Assembly: GCA_022113835.1 (NCBI GenBank)
Contig: JAILWY010000026.1
Span: forward strand, 2,624,001 to 2,688,000
Length of the DNA stretch: 64,000 bases
Source: Atopsyche davidsoni
Taxonomy: Eukaryota > Arthropoda > Insecta > Trichoptera > Hydrobiosidae
Reading direction: 5' to 3'
Shown here one piece after another: positions 1-12,277 of this stretch (the first letter of the stretch is position 1; every line of letters starts with the position of its first letter). The notes under the pieces were generated by a model. The model was not told where the DNA came from and made no database searches. It saw only the letters and a program-made list of their open reading frames with translations. The position numbers and the translations under genes are program-made.

Positions 1-2100
1 CAATTTTTTAAATAGTTGTGATATAACAGTAAACTATTTTTATTTATAATTTACTAAGAATTGGGTACAGTCCCATCTCGCCGTTTCATTTGATACTGGA
101 TTACTTTATAATAGTTTTATTATTACTATATTATTAATTTTTTTATTTCGAGAGCATTCTTAGATAAGAAATTGGCTTTACTATATCATATTGTATTCTG
201 AGACATTTTTATTTTACATAAATTGAACATTGAAAACAATTCTTCGGCATAAGTCGCTGGAAGTAAGCTTTTCGGAGTTGATTTTTCTCCATTAAGGGAA
301 CACAAGGTCACCGGTGACTTTTCCTGACGAAGGTTTTGCAGCAAACACAGCCTGGATGTGACCAGAATACGAAAGTTCCTCGAAGCAGAGCTTATACAGA
401 ATTGATAGACTACGTCAGGGTAAACTGGCCGCCCATGAACGATGATAAATGAATATTAGACGACAATGGGCTGGGGCATTACATCTTGTACCTGCGAGTA
501 CATGTGACCTACCCATGTGTCTCGGGTTTGAATACCTGGAAGCCTCTATGTTAAACATGGATATACTTGGATTTTATTCGAGGAAGTGAACAATATTTTA
601 AAAAAATTACATATACGAGTATATGTGCTTTAATATTATTTTAAGTACAATGTCAAAAGCGCCAGTTATTTTTTTTCTTTAATAGGACTTTTCTTAATCA
701 AGGACTGATTTAAACATTTTTTTGCTTTTTGACTTCTACAATGCAATAGAGGTTAATTTTACGGCTTATTAATAAAGCAGATTATTACCACAGTGACAAT
801 AGCTTGAGCTGTTATCTTATCTTCAACTTCACCTCATGTTGTGACAGGAGGACTGCGATACGGTCCACAAAAAATGGCATATTTTTGTCGTCCAGCAGGA
901 AGTGGTTTGAGCCTATTTTATTTTGGGTTCTTACTAAATTATATATTGTTTTTAATAATATAAAATAGTTTTTTACAATATATGTTACGAGAGACCCAAA
1001 CTCAGATAGGCTAAATGATAAAGCTAGACAACGGTTATTTAAATCCCTCTCAATCTTCAATTTGCCACGTTTTATAATTAAATTGAAACCAAGTGCGGTT
1101 AATGAATGATAATTTGATAATTATTATAATCATTCGTATTCAACTAAGATCTGTTTAGTGATCGACAGTAAATTTAACGACCATTTATTTGTAATCATTC
1201 AGTGAGAGTATGCTAATGAGACTTTTTGGCTAAAAAAATATGTAATGTTCAAACAACTGTGGAATCTATATTTTTTCTTAATTCGTTGAGTTTTGTAAGA
1301 CAAGAAAGTATGGAATTTTTAGAAAAATATTTTTAGTATATATTTTAGTCACTGTCTTCAGCGATGCCTTTGATGCCATGGGCACATGTAGTATTTTAGG
1401 GTTATATAAAATGTTGTTCTAAAAATAGACAAACACTCGAGACCCTTAACCCTTGTTGAGAGGGATGCTATGCTTCCTCCAATCAGAATGTCAAAACCAA
1501 AATATTTATGTTAGCAGATATTCTGTTTTAGGAGTAATGCTAAATTTTATCAGATGTTTTAAAAAAATAGAAATGAATCAAATTGTTAAAAACATATTTT
1601 AAAAAATTAACCTAGACGAAGAATATTATTTTATGTGAAAAACTTTCAGTGAGTTCATCTGCAATGCTGATAATTGAAAAATTGGTTACTCGTTTTAAGA
1701 CCGAAGTTAAAACGTGATTCTCCTTACAAAATTGAATACAGCTCACGAATAAATTATAATTTTTATGGTGATAAAATATTTGGGTATGACAAAGTTTTCC
1801 AGTATATACGTACAGCCTTTTTATATTTTTAGGGGAATAAAACATGGGTACAATGTAATCTTAAACTGCACACATGTTCATTAAATCATAAAAAAAGAAT
1901 AAAATTTTGACAAAAAATCTGATTTGCGTTTCTCTAACACTTTACAGATGAGCGAAATCGCAAAATTAAAAAAAGTAATATAGGTTTAGTTCATGTGGAA
2001 CTAAATATGCTTGTGTGTGAATTATTGTTTTCATGTAACCGCCTCTGATTTTTTTAATTGTGATTTTGAATATAAGGGTCAAATTTTTAAAACGAAGAGT
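1..2100. other. AT-rich intergenic DNA, no gene seen
   Basis: Long A/T runs and short chance ORFs; the 77-82 residue minus-strand ORFs here have no recognisable domain and AT-driven composition. The only compositional break is 240-420, which holds an AAGGTCA motif at 304-310 followed by a CCGGTGAC palindrome-like stretch. A weak tRNA B-box-like string lies near 525-540, without the rest of a tRNA. Confidence 0.6.
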
Positions 2101-2470
2101 TAATTTCTTAATTTTCCTTCACACGGTTGGACGTCGCAGACGACGTCCACCTCGGAGTCGGCGGAAATTTATAAGGTGTAAGTTTGATACTCCCCCCGCA
2201 TGTAGTCTGCAATATTTTCGGGTTGTATTTTTGCTTGCTTCTCTTATTACATATTCATAAGGCTCGATGATTGTGGAGATACCGATAAATAAAGCTCTGG
2301 GCGAGCCTTGGGCCCGCGGAAAGGGCGTTGAACGACCTCGTAGTGAGTTATTCAATGAGAAGCTCTTTATAATGCAAATCTTGTTTGGTACAAAGCGGAC
2401 ATTAACATATCTCACCGCGCCAAGCGAGCTGAGCATTTGTAAGACGCGGGTTTCTTTCAAATTATGTTTG
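2101..2470. other. GC-raised islet, possible regulatory DNA
   Basis: A 370-base patch with many CpG in AT-rich surroundings. It opens with an inverted GACGTCG/CGACGTC-like pair near 2130-2150. ORFs on both strands (66-113 residues) overlap one another, which is what raised GC produces by chance, and none has a recognisable domain. It is probably a regulatory or otherwise constrained non-coding islet; a lost repeat is the alternative. Confidence 0.3.
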
Positions 2471-4552
2471 TTTGATAAATGGCCACTTTCACACTACTCG
2501 CAATCACATTTACTGCTGTATTCTTTATAATTTTCATATATATTTTTTATATACTTATTATCAAATATTAATACAGAGTATTTTTGTAAATCACTACAGT
2601 GGTAAACTCAATAGTCTAATTTCAGTTTCTAAAGATAATTTTTGATAGAAAGTACTTACTTGGTAATAATATTTTTTTTAAAGAAAAAAATATTTTGCGT
2701 TGAAGGTTGCCTAAAAAAAATTTGTTGGAACAACACAAATCACTTTTAAGTGATACTTAAAATAAATTCGTAAAATTCAATGTCATCCAACGTTCGTTAC
2801 ATATTTAGTACAGAATATTGTTGGTCTATAATTATTTGAACTAAAAGTGTGCAGTAAATTAAAAATAATTGCAAGCAGTGTTACTCAGTGAGTAAGTCGA
2901 TCCTACTAAATACGTCTTCATATTGCATACCGTATACGCACAGTAATTAAAATAACAAAACGGTTTAACATAATGATTATATTGAATGATAGTATTTACT
3001 TACTACCTAGAATCTAAACGTTAGTAAATTATTCTGTGACAACAACCGATTCATATCGGTATGGTCTAAATCTAAATCAACCCCGGCTTACCCAAGTGTT
3101 CAATCCATTCATTCAACAACCCCAGGCCTTGTTGGCTAATGCTCAACAGCTGCTTGGTTTTTCAAATATCAGGCAAAGTAAAAAATGGCTCTGTTTGTAG
3201 CCAGTAAAAAAAATAATATTTTTTTATTTATTTCTTTTATTCATATCTTTTCAATCGATACACATACGTATTTAAATATTTTTAAACCCACGAGAAATTT
3301 TATGTAGAAAGATTATCAAAAATTAAGAAACACAATGTGACGTATAAAAGAATAGACAAAAATCGTAAAGAATTAATAAAAATAATAATATTTTATTAAC
3401 AAAAAATAGTTCAACTCCGAAAAGAGATCGAAGTTAACTGTCGTTATAAAATAGTTTAATATGATTATTTCCCAGTATAAGATAAACTAAGCTTAGATCT
3501 GTTTAAACAATAGTTTTGTATTTATTCGTTTTTATTGAGACAACGTAATTTGCTTTATTTATATTGCTGTGTTAGAATATAGTGAATATATTTTTTTTGT
3601 ATCTTAGACTTTGACATCTAAAAAACAAATAAACGAATCGTAATGCGATATATGCCATTTTTTTAGTATTCACTATGGAAGGGAATATCTAATGTCTTAT
3701 AATGTCAGATATACTTGTTGCTATTTTGTATATTAAAAAAAAACGTATGAATATATCAAATATATTCGTAAATATCAACTTCATATTAGTCGGCGTATCA
3801 AAACAACAATTCATTTTCTATGCGCACTGCCAAATTAGTTTCTGGCCATAATCAAATGCGCCAATATGGAGGCACATTAATTAGGCTGAAGGTCGCGGCT
3901 GGAATATTTAACTATTTAAAACATTTGTGAATGCAGAATCTTGAAATCCACGCTGTGACAAAAACTGTCCGACCTTGACAACAGTAAATGCATTGTCCAA
4001 CGACAGGCAAACGTAGTCATTCGACCTACTGGTACACATTTGAGTCTATTTTGCTTTTGAATATCCGTAAACACGACTGGCCTAACATTTGAAAAAACAC
4101 TTCCTTGAGCATAAATATTACGTCCGTAAAAGCAATACCTGATTTATGTTTTTCTTGTATTTAAATAACATTTTATAGCGTTTTCAAAATCTCACGCTAT
4201 TTTCGATAAATATATAGGGATGGGAATTATCGAATTAATTAATTTGTACCAGTTGAAATGAATCGATTTATAGTAATAATTTTACCCAAGCTGTTTGCTC
4301 AGACTAATTGTTATTAATTATTTTTTAAATGCCAAATCTTAAAAATCGTGTCCGTCTTTTAACGATTATTTAATTCAATTAATGTTTTTTTAAAGTGTAG
4401 TTTAATTTTTTTAGGATGACAGTAATTCGTGACGTACTATTTTGAAATTTATGTAAAATAATTATAAATAATAAATTTAATACATTTTTATGTTTGAAGG
4501 CGTCTTAAGCTAGGAGAATACGAACAAAAGTGTTCACACTCTTTTAAATAAT
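2471..4552. other. AT-rich intergenic DNA with one islet at 3781-4060
   Basis: No gene is visible. The stretch 3781-4060 is less AT-rich and dense in transcription-factor-like words: TAATTAG, several ATTA cores, CCAATATGG and a GACCTTGAC. This looks like conserved non-coding (enhancer-like) DNA, but only cross-species alignment could show it. The remainder is simple AT-rich sequence. Confidence 0.4.
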
Positions 4553-5190
4553 CAATATTTTTGACCGAGAGCACTTGGTGAATTCCAATTTAATATTTTA
4601 AATAAAATACTTGGGTGATTTTTCCACGTGTTCATTTTTATTGGTGACCGGTTTCGCCAACGTTGGCATTTTCAAAGTGAGTGAGAATTTATAATAACAA
4701 GCAGTTTAATAAACAATTGTTAAAGGGAGAGGTTGTTGTGGAGAGAGAGAGAGAGAGAGAGAATGATTGGATTGTGAGTATGGGGTAATTTAAGAGTAAT
4801 TTAAGAGTTTAATTTACTTGACAAATAGAGGATTCTATATAATTTCTAATTTTTGTGAATGATTCTGAAAGTGATAAATTTAAGTGGTATTTTAGTATTT
4901 ACGCGGTAAATGGTTTTTATTTTTTTTAATGCGATAGGAAATAATATTTTTAAGTAAAATACTGGATTGATTTTCTACATGTTCGTTTTTATTTGTGACC
5001 GGTTTCGCCAACCTTTCACGTTGACATTATTACATTAACAGATAATGATAATGCTCTGTTTGATAATGCCAATGTGAAAGGTTGGTGAAACCGGTCACAA
5101 ATAAAAACGAACATGTGGAAAATCACTCAAGTATTTTACTCAAAAATATTAAAATGGAATTCCACCAAGTGCTCTCTGTTAAAAATATTG
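4553..5190. repeat. Composite inverted-repeat element, family A (copy 1)
   Basis: The left arm starts at 4553 (CAATATTTTTGACCGAGAGC) and its reverse complement ends the element at 5190. Each arm is about 130 bases and ends inward with ACCGGTTTCGCCAAC. A second left-arm copy lies inside at about 4942-5037, so this copy is composite. A (GA)n tract occupies 4741-4762. The middle part (about 4680-4790) matches, in inverted orientation, the middle of the copy at 17493-17812. It may be a foldback MITE or a Penelope-type inverted-arm element. There is no coding content. Confidence 0.75.
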
Positions 5191-5827
5191 AATAGTAAAT
5201 AATAGTGGATACTTGTTCAAAATAGTCTGGTCATTAAGCAGGTGTTCCGGTGTGCTATCTTAAACGCGATTTATTTCTAAAATCTCTTGGCAATCGAGTG
5301 TTGTGGTTTTATTATTAAAATGCAAAATTTATTACACAAAACTCTTTTGGTCAATTTTCTATGAGTGCAATAAATTAATGGAGTTTGTCGTTATGTCGGT
5401 GGTTATGGTTACCTCATCGGGACAGCTATCTGGGAAGAGTCGGCCAGATCGAAAGAGCACGGCGGGAGAGCTTACCACATGAATTCTTATTGCTAATAAT
5501 AAGCATGTTAATTTTCACCGGCCCATTCGCACCGTCGCTTTCTCGCGATATTTTCTGGTGCAGATCTCGGCAGTCTGGCTGGCACGGTTTCCACTGTCAA
5601 GGCCGTGCAAAAATACACCGTTGTTATCCAACTGGTGCATCGGATCTCGCGCCGAGCAAACAACTGATAGCGAGCTGATAGCCGCCGCGGAGCGACTGCA
5701 CTGGCTTTGTGTATGTCATTGAATAAATGATAAAAGTATGACCTATCCTAACCTTACAGCTTCATTCAAGGATTATCATTTTTGTATTTTTTTGTGGTTC
5801 TGGTTTAGCAACGGCTTATCATATACT
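5191..5827. other. Intergenic DNA with GC-raised islet 5370-5700
   Basis: The islet is CpG-rich and holds GATA-like words such as CTGATAGC at its end. Its 97-residue ORF has no domain and shows no coding signal. It is probably regulatory DNA. Flanks are AT-rich. Confidence 0.3.
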
Positions 5828-6355
5828 GGATATCCAAAAAGAGTATCGGGTGTATATGAATAGTGACCGTTATTGCGATATGCTGCGAAAATTTTTGGGC
5901 CCACAGTTGCAAGAGTTTCAAGGTTTCAACTCAAAAACGTGGTTCCAACTTGCCATACATCCAATCAATCAACTGAAGCTGTTATCGAATTATTCCCTAA
6001 TAAGGTCATTTCACGTAGAGGTAACATCAACTGGCCTCCAAGAAGCCCCAACCTTAGCCCTTTTGACTATTTCGTATGGGGATACCTTAAAAGTAGGATT
6101 TATGAGAATAATCCGACGAACCTAACGGAATTGAAACAAAGCATCAGGTCAGAAATTGCAGCAATATCGAGGGCTATGTGTCAGCGTGTTATCAGCAATC
6201 TTCGTTCCAGATGAGAAGAGTGCTAGCAGCGTAACAGTCACCATTTGGATAACATCATCTTTTCAAAATAATTTTCCATTTTGTATTCTTATAATCAACA
6301 ATTTAAAAAAAATACTTGATCGCTAGTAGTTTTTATTTTACCCTGACACCCTGTA
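5828..6355 (+). mobile_element. Tc1/mariner-superfamily element, internally deleted copy 1
   Basis: The conceptual product, spread over two frames, is the C-terminal half of a DD(E/D) transposase of the IS630/Tc1/mariner superfamily. It carries the WFQ block near the second catalytic Asp, then the block INWPPRSPNLSPFDYFVWGY (SPNLSPFDYF is the third catalytic region), then a C-terminal helical part. The N-terminal helix-turn-helix and first catalytic Asp are missing. Nine bases present in copy 2 (about 14032-14040) are absent here after the WFQ codons, which shifts the frame. The left end at 5828 resembles the terminal repeat of copy 2; the right end near 6341-6355 is shorter and diverged. It is non-functional. 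Confidence 0.85.
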
Positions 6356-6487
6356 TAATCCTTTATACCTTTACTGATACTCCTTCTGTAGAAAGTTACA
6401 GAAACAATATTTTATTTATTATCTAAAAAAATTCAAATTGAATCAAACTTACTGTCAGTATACAGAGGTCAAAAATGTAAGATATGA

Positions 6488-6546
6488 ACTAGTTCCAAAG
6501 CGGAAATATTAAGTGGTTACTAGAAATACAAAATTTGTTTAATAAC
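6488..6546 (+). repeat. Dispersed repeat B, copy 1
   Basis: A 35-base stretch beginning ACTAGTTCCAAAGCGG is identical at 37535, and similarity continues to about 59 bases. Upstream, 6376-6404 also resembles 37500-37528, suggesting that both are remnants of a longer unidentified repeat. Confidence 0.7.
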
Positions 6547-8080
6547 AATAGCAGGAGCCCCCCCCCCCTCCTCGATAAGGTACTTCCAGAGCACATCCCT
6601 CGACAATCATTCCAAGTCCACTACTCCATTACTGATCCTTTACACACGCTCAGGGGACAGAATAGCAGCCATGCAGAAACAACAAAATGGAGAGAGCGGG
6701 GAGGTTATTATAATAAACAATAATCTTGAAAATATCGCCACGAGTATTTTACATGTACTATTTATGCTTAAAGTCCTGTAAAACAATAGAAAATAATCGA
6801 CAACATATATATAATAAATTTATATATGTATGTGTGTTGTGTGTATTTAATATAGCAAGACAGTAATTGTATGCATACATAAACACACTACAAGGCATGG
6901 TATCCGTAAAAATATAAATGTTGCCATCTGATAGTATTAGCAACAAAAATCTCCAGGAAGTTTATGCGTTTGAAGCTTATTGAAAAGAGATAAGTATCTG
7001 GCGTCTCTCAAGTGGATATTTTTTTTCTGGTCAAAACGACTCGCTAATGAAAAAGAAGTTATTTGCTGCACTGTGTTAGGTTAGGTTAGTTTGGTATCTC
7101 AATTAGCAAAGCACATAAATCAGCTCTTCTGAGAAAAACGCAGATATATTGGCGCATGAGATCAAAAGAATTTATTGGGTGAAATGTTTATTTTACCAAT
7201 ATAAAACATCACGGCTGCGTGCCTGTATAAAATTACAGAATTTCTGTAGATACGCAGTTTTTCAAATAATACGTTTTCAGATAATAAAATATTCAAAAGA
7301 TAAACTAATGCATTTGATCCCAAACCCATTAGCTTTTATGGTCTCGTACATTGATTATTTTGACCACAATGTATTTAAAACATTGTTTAGTCCTATCTCG
7401 AACACTTTTTCGGCTTGCAACAATGACGTAATACTGATCTCCATAATTGCATGCCTGTAAGAATATACGTGACCGATCGGCCGATGTTCATGAAATTGTT
7501 ACGAATCGAATATTTCCCGAAATATCAGCTGTGACGTCATAAGCCCAATCAGCTGTGATCTTGCTCGGCTCTGTAGGTCAGACCGAAATAAAAATTGGAA
7601 TTGTGCGGAATTATGTGCATCGCTCATTATGTTGTACTCGTTTATGTACAGGACTATAATTATGATGTGTGCACCCAAACGACCTGGCGTATCTCTGTAT
7701 GTTTGAGATAGCGTAACATTATTTTTTTTACTAAGTGATATGTGCAAAGTTCTTATAAATCGTTTGCACACGTATTATTTGTTTCTTGAGTATTCTGTAT
7801 TGGTTTATGAATAAGAGTCATCTTCGTTTTTTGCAGGCTGATTCAAGTGCCGAAACATTTAACTAACATAAATCTACGTGACTAACAGCCCAAAAAAATG
7901 TATTTCAGTAATGGATAAAGTAATATTATTTAACACGATGAAAAAGTCAGGTATATATATGTTCTAAATAAAAATTGAGTTACAGCGATCTCTTTTAAGA
8001 CGCAGAAATTTCTTAGCGAGATTTTGACACATTACGTTTACGGAAATATATATTGAAACTTCATGCATACAGACACTTCC
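6547..8080. other. AT-rich intergenic DNA
   Basis: No gene is visible. A run of nine C lies near 6560. A (TTAGG)3 tract at about 7075-7089 matches the usual insect telomere unit but is far too short to be more than an interstitial fragment or chance. Confidence 0.5.
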
Positions 8081-8230
8081 TCGTACCTCACTCCAGCATG
8101 ACAAGATGTGACCTTGAGGTGACAAGCCTTATCACTTATCAATAAGGCTACCCGGTTATGAGTTTGGAGGAAGGCGGAGTTTGTCGTCTCCTGGGGCAAC
8201 GTTGTGGAACCTGTCTAATATAATCAGGTT
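8081..8230. promoter_or_regulatory. Enhancer-like islet with TGACCTTGA and GATA sites
   Basis: TGACCTTGA at 8109-8117 fits the FTZ-F1/ERR monomer site. Two CTTATC (GATA-factor) sites lie at 8128-8133 and 8135-8140, inside an 8-bp inverted repeat AGCCTTAT/ATAAGGCT (8125-8132, 8142-8149). The islet is GC-richer than its surroundings. Regulatory function is inferred from motif density only. Confidence 0.3.
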
Positions 8231-11200
8231 CATAAATAGCTTTGAATCTATTGATGTTCGCTTATTAATGTTGAAAATCTGTTTTTACTTAATTCTCTTA
8301 GTTTGTGTAAGCTTAAATCACAACACGACCGCAAAATATCCGAACTGTTTGGGAGGGTAGTGACGTCCGCTATGCAAATGACTGCTTGCGGACATTAAAT
8401 TAAATTTATTCAAATACTGGTATTTCTAATTTGAAGTGAGATAGTAAATTTTCAACACATTCTACTTTAAAATTATACGGGCTGACAACATATTTTTTTA
8501 ACATTAAATCTTCTTTGTAAAATAGCTTGTTTATAACATGTCTACATAAATATTTTTTTTTTACAACAATAGTTTTTACTCTACATACATTTTAAATTTA
8601 TAAGAGAGATTTGTTTTATACACACGACAAATATGAAAATATTATTATTTAGATATTAAAATAAGGGTACTAAACAGCCTACATACAGTGACACAAACGT
8701 AAAACAAATCTATAACACCTAAAATAGCAAGAAAATGTTAATTGATAACTTTTTGGCTATCAGTTGTCTTGATGCGTGTGAGGCAGCATTGTATTTTCAA
8801 ATTTAAATTTCAATAAATATACATAATTTGATGTTACCTTCATTTATATATTTTAGCAATAAAGCATTACATTATAAACACATTAACGAAACCTTCAGTT
8901 CATCCACTTGTTATTTAGATCGGGAAATTTATAATTTTGACTTGTTCTGTAATTAATCAAGTGCTTCCGGCAATAAATATTACATGTAATTATTAAAAAA
9001 AAATAAAATTAAAAAAAACTCCAGGGAATACTGACCATTACCGAGGAATGTATGTAGCGGCAATGTCTTAAAAAAAAATTGTAATATTTAAACAATAGCA
9101 ATTTTGTTGGGGATCTGGAAGTAAGTGACAGCCCACGGGTGTACCAATAACCCAATTATTTGCTTTCCGCAGTGTTTATTTTTGTTGTTGGTCGAGTCGC
9201 CGACTCGGCGTGTCTCCCGAGCGTGCTCGCCTGCCGTTATGAATATTTTTACTTTCTTCTGACCTTGCAACAAGACAATATTGTGCATTGCATTAAAAAT
9301 ATTACATTTAATTGGCGTGGCGAACGCTCGGAGATTTAAAATTTGCACGTTTGTATTTGCGGCTCCCGCGAGCTTCACGTCAGAGCCAAACTATGAAAAG
9401 AAAATATATATTATAGAAAATAGTATTACAAAGTTTTGTTTTATTACATAAAGAAAATAATAAAATTGTTTCTATTTTTAAAAGAAATTATAACCCTGTG
9501 GTGAAAACCCTTGTTCGATTTGATTAATGCTGTAGATGCAACAAGTTAAGTGCACCGCAGCATCTTTACTTTGAAATAAAGCAGTGGTTTATAATTTTTT
9601 GCTGTTGCTTTTATCAAAATTAAGAAGGCTGGACGGTGATGGCTGCAAAACACTAAACGGAAAATTCTTCATAGGCTAAAATTAAAATCGCCTATCGCAA
9701 ATATCAACAACGTGTGACGTGAATCCGCGGACAAATCTTCAAAATGACGACTGTACTACCGTTGCAGTTACGTGCACGGTCTGGAGTGTTAAAATCCTAT
9801 GAAATGTTGACTAAAGATCAACATCGTTATTATTTTATTTACATTTGAGAAGAATAAAGTATTTTTTATATAAAACTATATAATTCCACTCTGGTTATGT
9901 TTCTTTTCGATAAATCCAAAGATATGGGTGATATCACAAATCCTGTAGATTGGGTTCGTTTTTAAAACAGCAACCACATAATACACCACCAGAATAATTG
10001 GAAATACTCTAGTTTATTTAATCTTCTCGATCTGCATGAAAACAAAAAATGTTTCAGCACCGGGCTGGGGTGGGCGGACAAGGCCGGCTCTGACGTCACG
10101 CCTAGGTCGCGGCCACACTGCGAGCGTGGCGACAAGCTCCAAGCGACGCGACGACAAGCGTGATCGGTCAAGGTGTAATCTAAAAAAAAAAAAAAATAAT
10201 AATACCCATGTACGTAAAAAAATAACTCATTGCATCGAGAAAATGCTATAAATTTGGACTTTTCTGTGGTCGTGCTTTCTTTTCAAATTTTTTTTTATTC
10301 GGTTGATATTCTGATTTTTTTTAGTGTACTGTGATTTTAATATAAGAACATTTTTTTATTTCGTGTTATGCTTTACATTTATATCAACATCGTAAAAAAA
10401 TCTACGCTGATCTATTGGATTTCAGTGCCAAAATAAATGAATGTTAAAAATGTCGAATTTTGTTTATTTTTTACAATCCAACATCAAAGAAAGATTCTAA
10501 TTCTTACACCTAGTTACTAAAAAATATAAATTTTACTAAAATAAATTAATTTACCTATTCAAAATATTTTAATACGGATCATAAATAGATTGTTCATTAA
10601 TTAATACTAAGAAGTTGTGTCATTTGGATATAAATATAAATGTCACGTTTTATATTATTGATAAATTTAAAAACGGGCGATAAGAATGATCGATATACGT
10701 TTTATTATGCAAATTTATAAAATAATGCATTTTAAACAATACACGATAATAGTTTATTATCATAAAAGGAGCACTTTTTCTCAAATGTTTTAACCTTTTA
10801 ACTACCAGCGTTGTCTTAAAAAGTATCCATTACTTTTGAACATAAAATAAATATACCAAATTATTATAATATTCACACAATACTTAGATACATCGAAAGC
10901 TTTTTTTGTTGTTGTTTAATTAAGGCTCATTGATCAATAAATTTAATTTTTGATTACTTTTGTATTTAGGACTTGATCAAGGGCCATTCTTACTGTCTAA
11001 ACTTTTAATATCAGGAACCTCCATCAGAGACTTCCCAGTAATTTAATTGAACTGATAATGCTTCAAAACCAGAAGTTCACGTCTGAAATCAAATCCTAAA
11101 GATCTTCAACTATCGTGATGTAAGATAAAACTTTATAATATAATAGTATTCAGAACAATTTACTGTATTTAAAATATATAACATATTTACGATAAACTGT

Positions 11201-11590
11201 TGTAAAAAAGTTTTACTGAGAACGTTGTGTGTATAACAACATTATTGCGTGGGAGTAAGAGACTGCAAAAAGAAAAATTATATTTCTAGCATTTGCTTTG
11301 TTATAAGCATGGAATTCACAGAAAACAAGAATTAGAAAGGTTTTTTTTCAGAAGGATAACATTTTTATAAAACCTGGAGAAAATGTATATATACTTTTTA
11401 CACAATTTTTTACATATTATCACCAGGAAATATATGGCGCCTCTTCGTTTATTTTTTTATACAGCTAATTGGAGAAAACAGTATAGAAATAAACGATATT
11501 AAAATTGTATCTTAATATTGGTATTTTTCTTCGGTATTTTTAGATGACAGGTAGGCTCGTCATCTTCACAAACTTTCCGTGAATGTCTCC
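8231..11590. other. AT-rich intergenic DNA with small GC islets
   Basis: No gene is visible. An islet at 9090-9380 contains TGACCTT (9260-9266) and a CpG cluster around 9195-9235. A second at 10036-10170 has TGACGTCA at 10090-10097 (CRE-like) and several CpG. A POU octamer-like ATGCAAAT lies at 8372-8379. ORFs over these islets are short, overlap on both strands and carry no domain. Confidence 0.4.
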
Positions 11591-11811
11591 TCAGCGATGA
11601 CCTTGGCATTAATCAGCGGATTATCAGCAGGGTGAGGGGGCAGGTCGGGGAGAGGGGAGGCACCACGACCTCTGGCTATCAGCTGACCGCGATTAAATCA
11701 AGTTCGGGTATTTCGATTCTGGCTGCGAATATGGAACAACAAGCTCTTATCTGCTGCAGCAGTGGCCTTGGGTGCTCTGCCCCGCTGGAGAGTAATTTTA
11801 TTAAGGCGGGT
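11591..11811. other. GC-raised islet with nuclear-receptor-like site
   Basis: TGACCTTGG lies at 11598-11606, followed by a purine-rich GGGGAGAGGGG stretch and a GCTATCAGCTGACCG word. The 79-residue ORF running through it has no recognisable domain. It borders the duplicated segment that starts at 11812. Confidence 0.3.
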
Positions 11812-11898
11812 ACCAAATTGACTAAACTGATGTGCGTAGCGGGCAAAATTCGCGTAAAATTGGGCGTGTGAAATCTAGTCTATACACTCTTTGATTTG
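11812..11898 (+). repeat. Short direct duplication, copy 1
   Basis: About 87 bases starting ACCAAATTGACTAAAC are repeated at 12019-12105 with roughly a dozen differences. The last 30 or so bases (GAAATCTAGTCTATACACTC and the following TTTGATTTG) are identical. This copy keeps CpG where copy 2 often has CpA or TpG. It may belong to the degraded piggyBac-like element next door. Confidence 0.8.
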
Positions 11899-12018
11899 TA
11901 CTTTTTGATTTTTTTTTCTTCCGTTTAGCAACTCCGAGTTAATTATGAGATTTTTGTTAATAAATTAAATGTTATTGTTACACAATAGCTTATATTATAT
12001 TTATATTTTAAGCGAGTT

Positions 12019-12105
12019 ACCAAATTGACTAACTGATGTGCGAAGCGAACGAAATTCGCATAAAATTGCACGTGTGAAATCTAGTCTATACACTCTTTGA
12101 TTTGC
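12019..12105 (+). repeat. Short direct duplication, copy 2
   Basis: Second copy of the segment at 11812-11898, 207 bases downstream in the same orientation. It directly borders the piggyBac-like coding remnant. Confidence 0.8.
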
Positions 12106-12127
12106 AAGTAGTCAAATAAATCGTTTC

Positions 12128-12277
12128 CTATAAAAAGTTGAACCACTTCATACACACTTTGCGGATTACAACAACACCACTTTGTCCTAAAAATTGTTCA
12201 ATAATTGGAGAATTATCATTCTCTGACCACTCCATTTCTTCATTGTCACTTTGCTCAGAATCACTGGACAGTATTGG
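12128..12277 (-). pseudogene. piggyBac-like transposase N-terminal fragment
   Basis: Read on the minus strand, 49 codons before a TAG give an acidic Ser/Glu/Asp-rich stretch (SSDSEQSDNEEMEWSE) followed by SPIIEQFLGQSGV. An acidic N-terminal tail followed by a Phe-x-Gly-x-x-Gly-Val block is typical of the start of the transposase domain in piggyBac-type (PGBD) proteins. The frame stops soon after and no catalytic DDD region is visible. A TTAA at 12450-12453, read leftward as TTAACACACTAAAGGCGGG, could be a terminus with the family's TTAA target site. Identification rests on one motif block and could be wrong. Confidence 0.5.

Noticed and set aside
7075..7089. (TTAGG)3 as a telomere relic
   Set aside because: Three units are too few to separate from chance.
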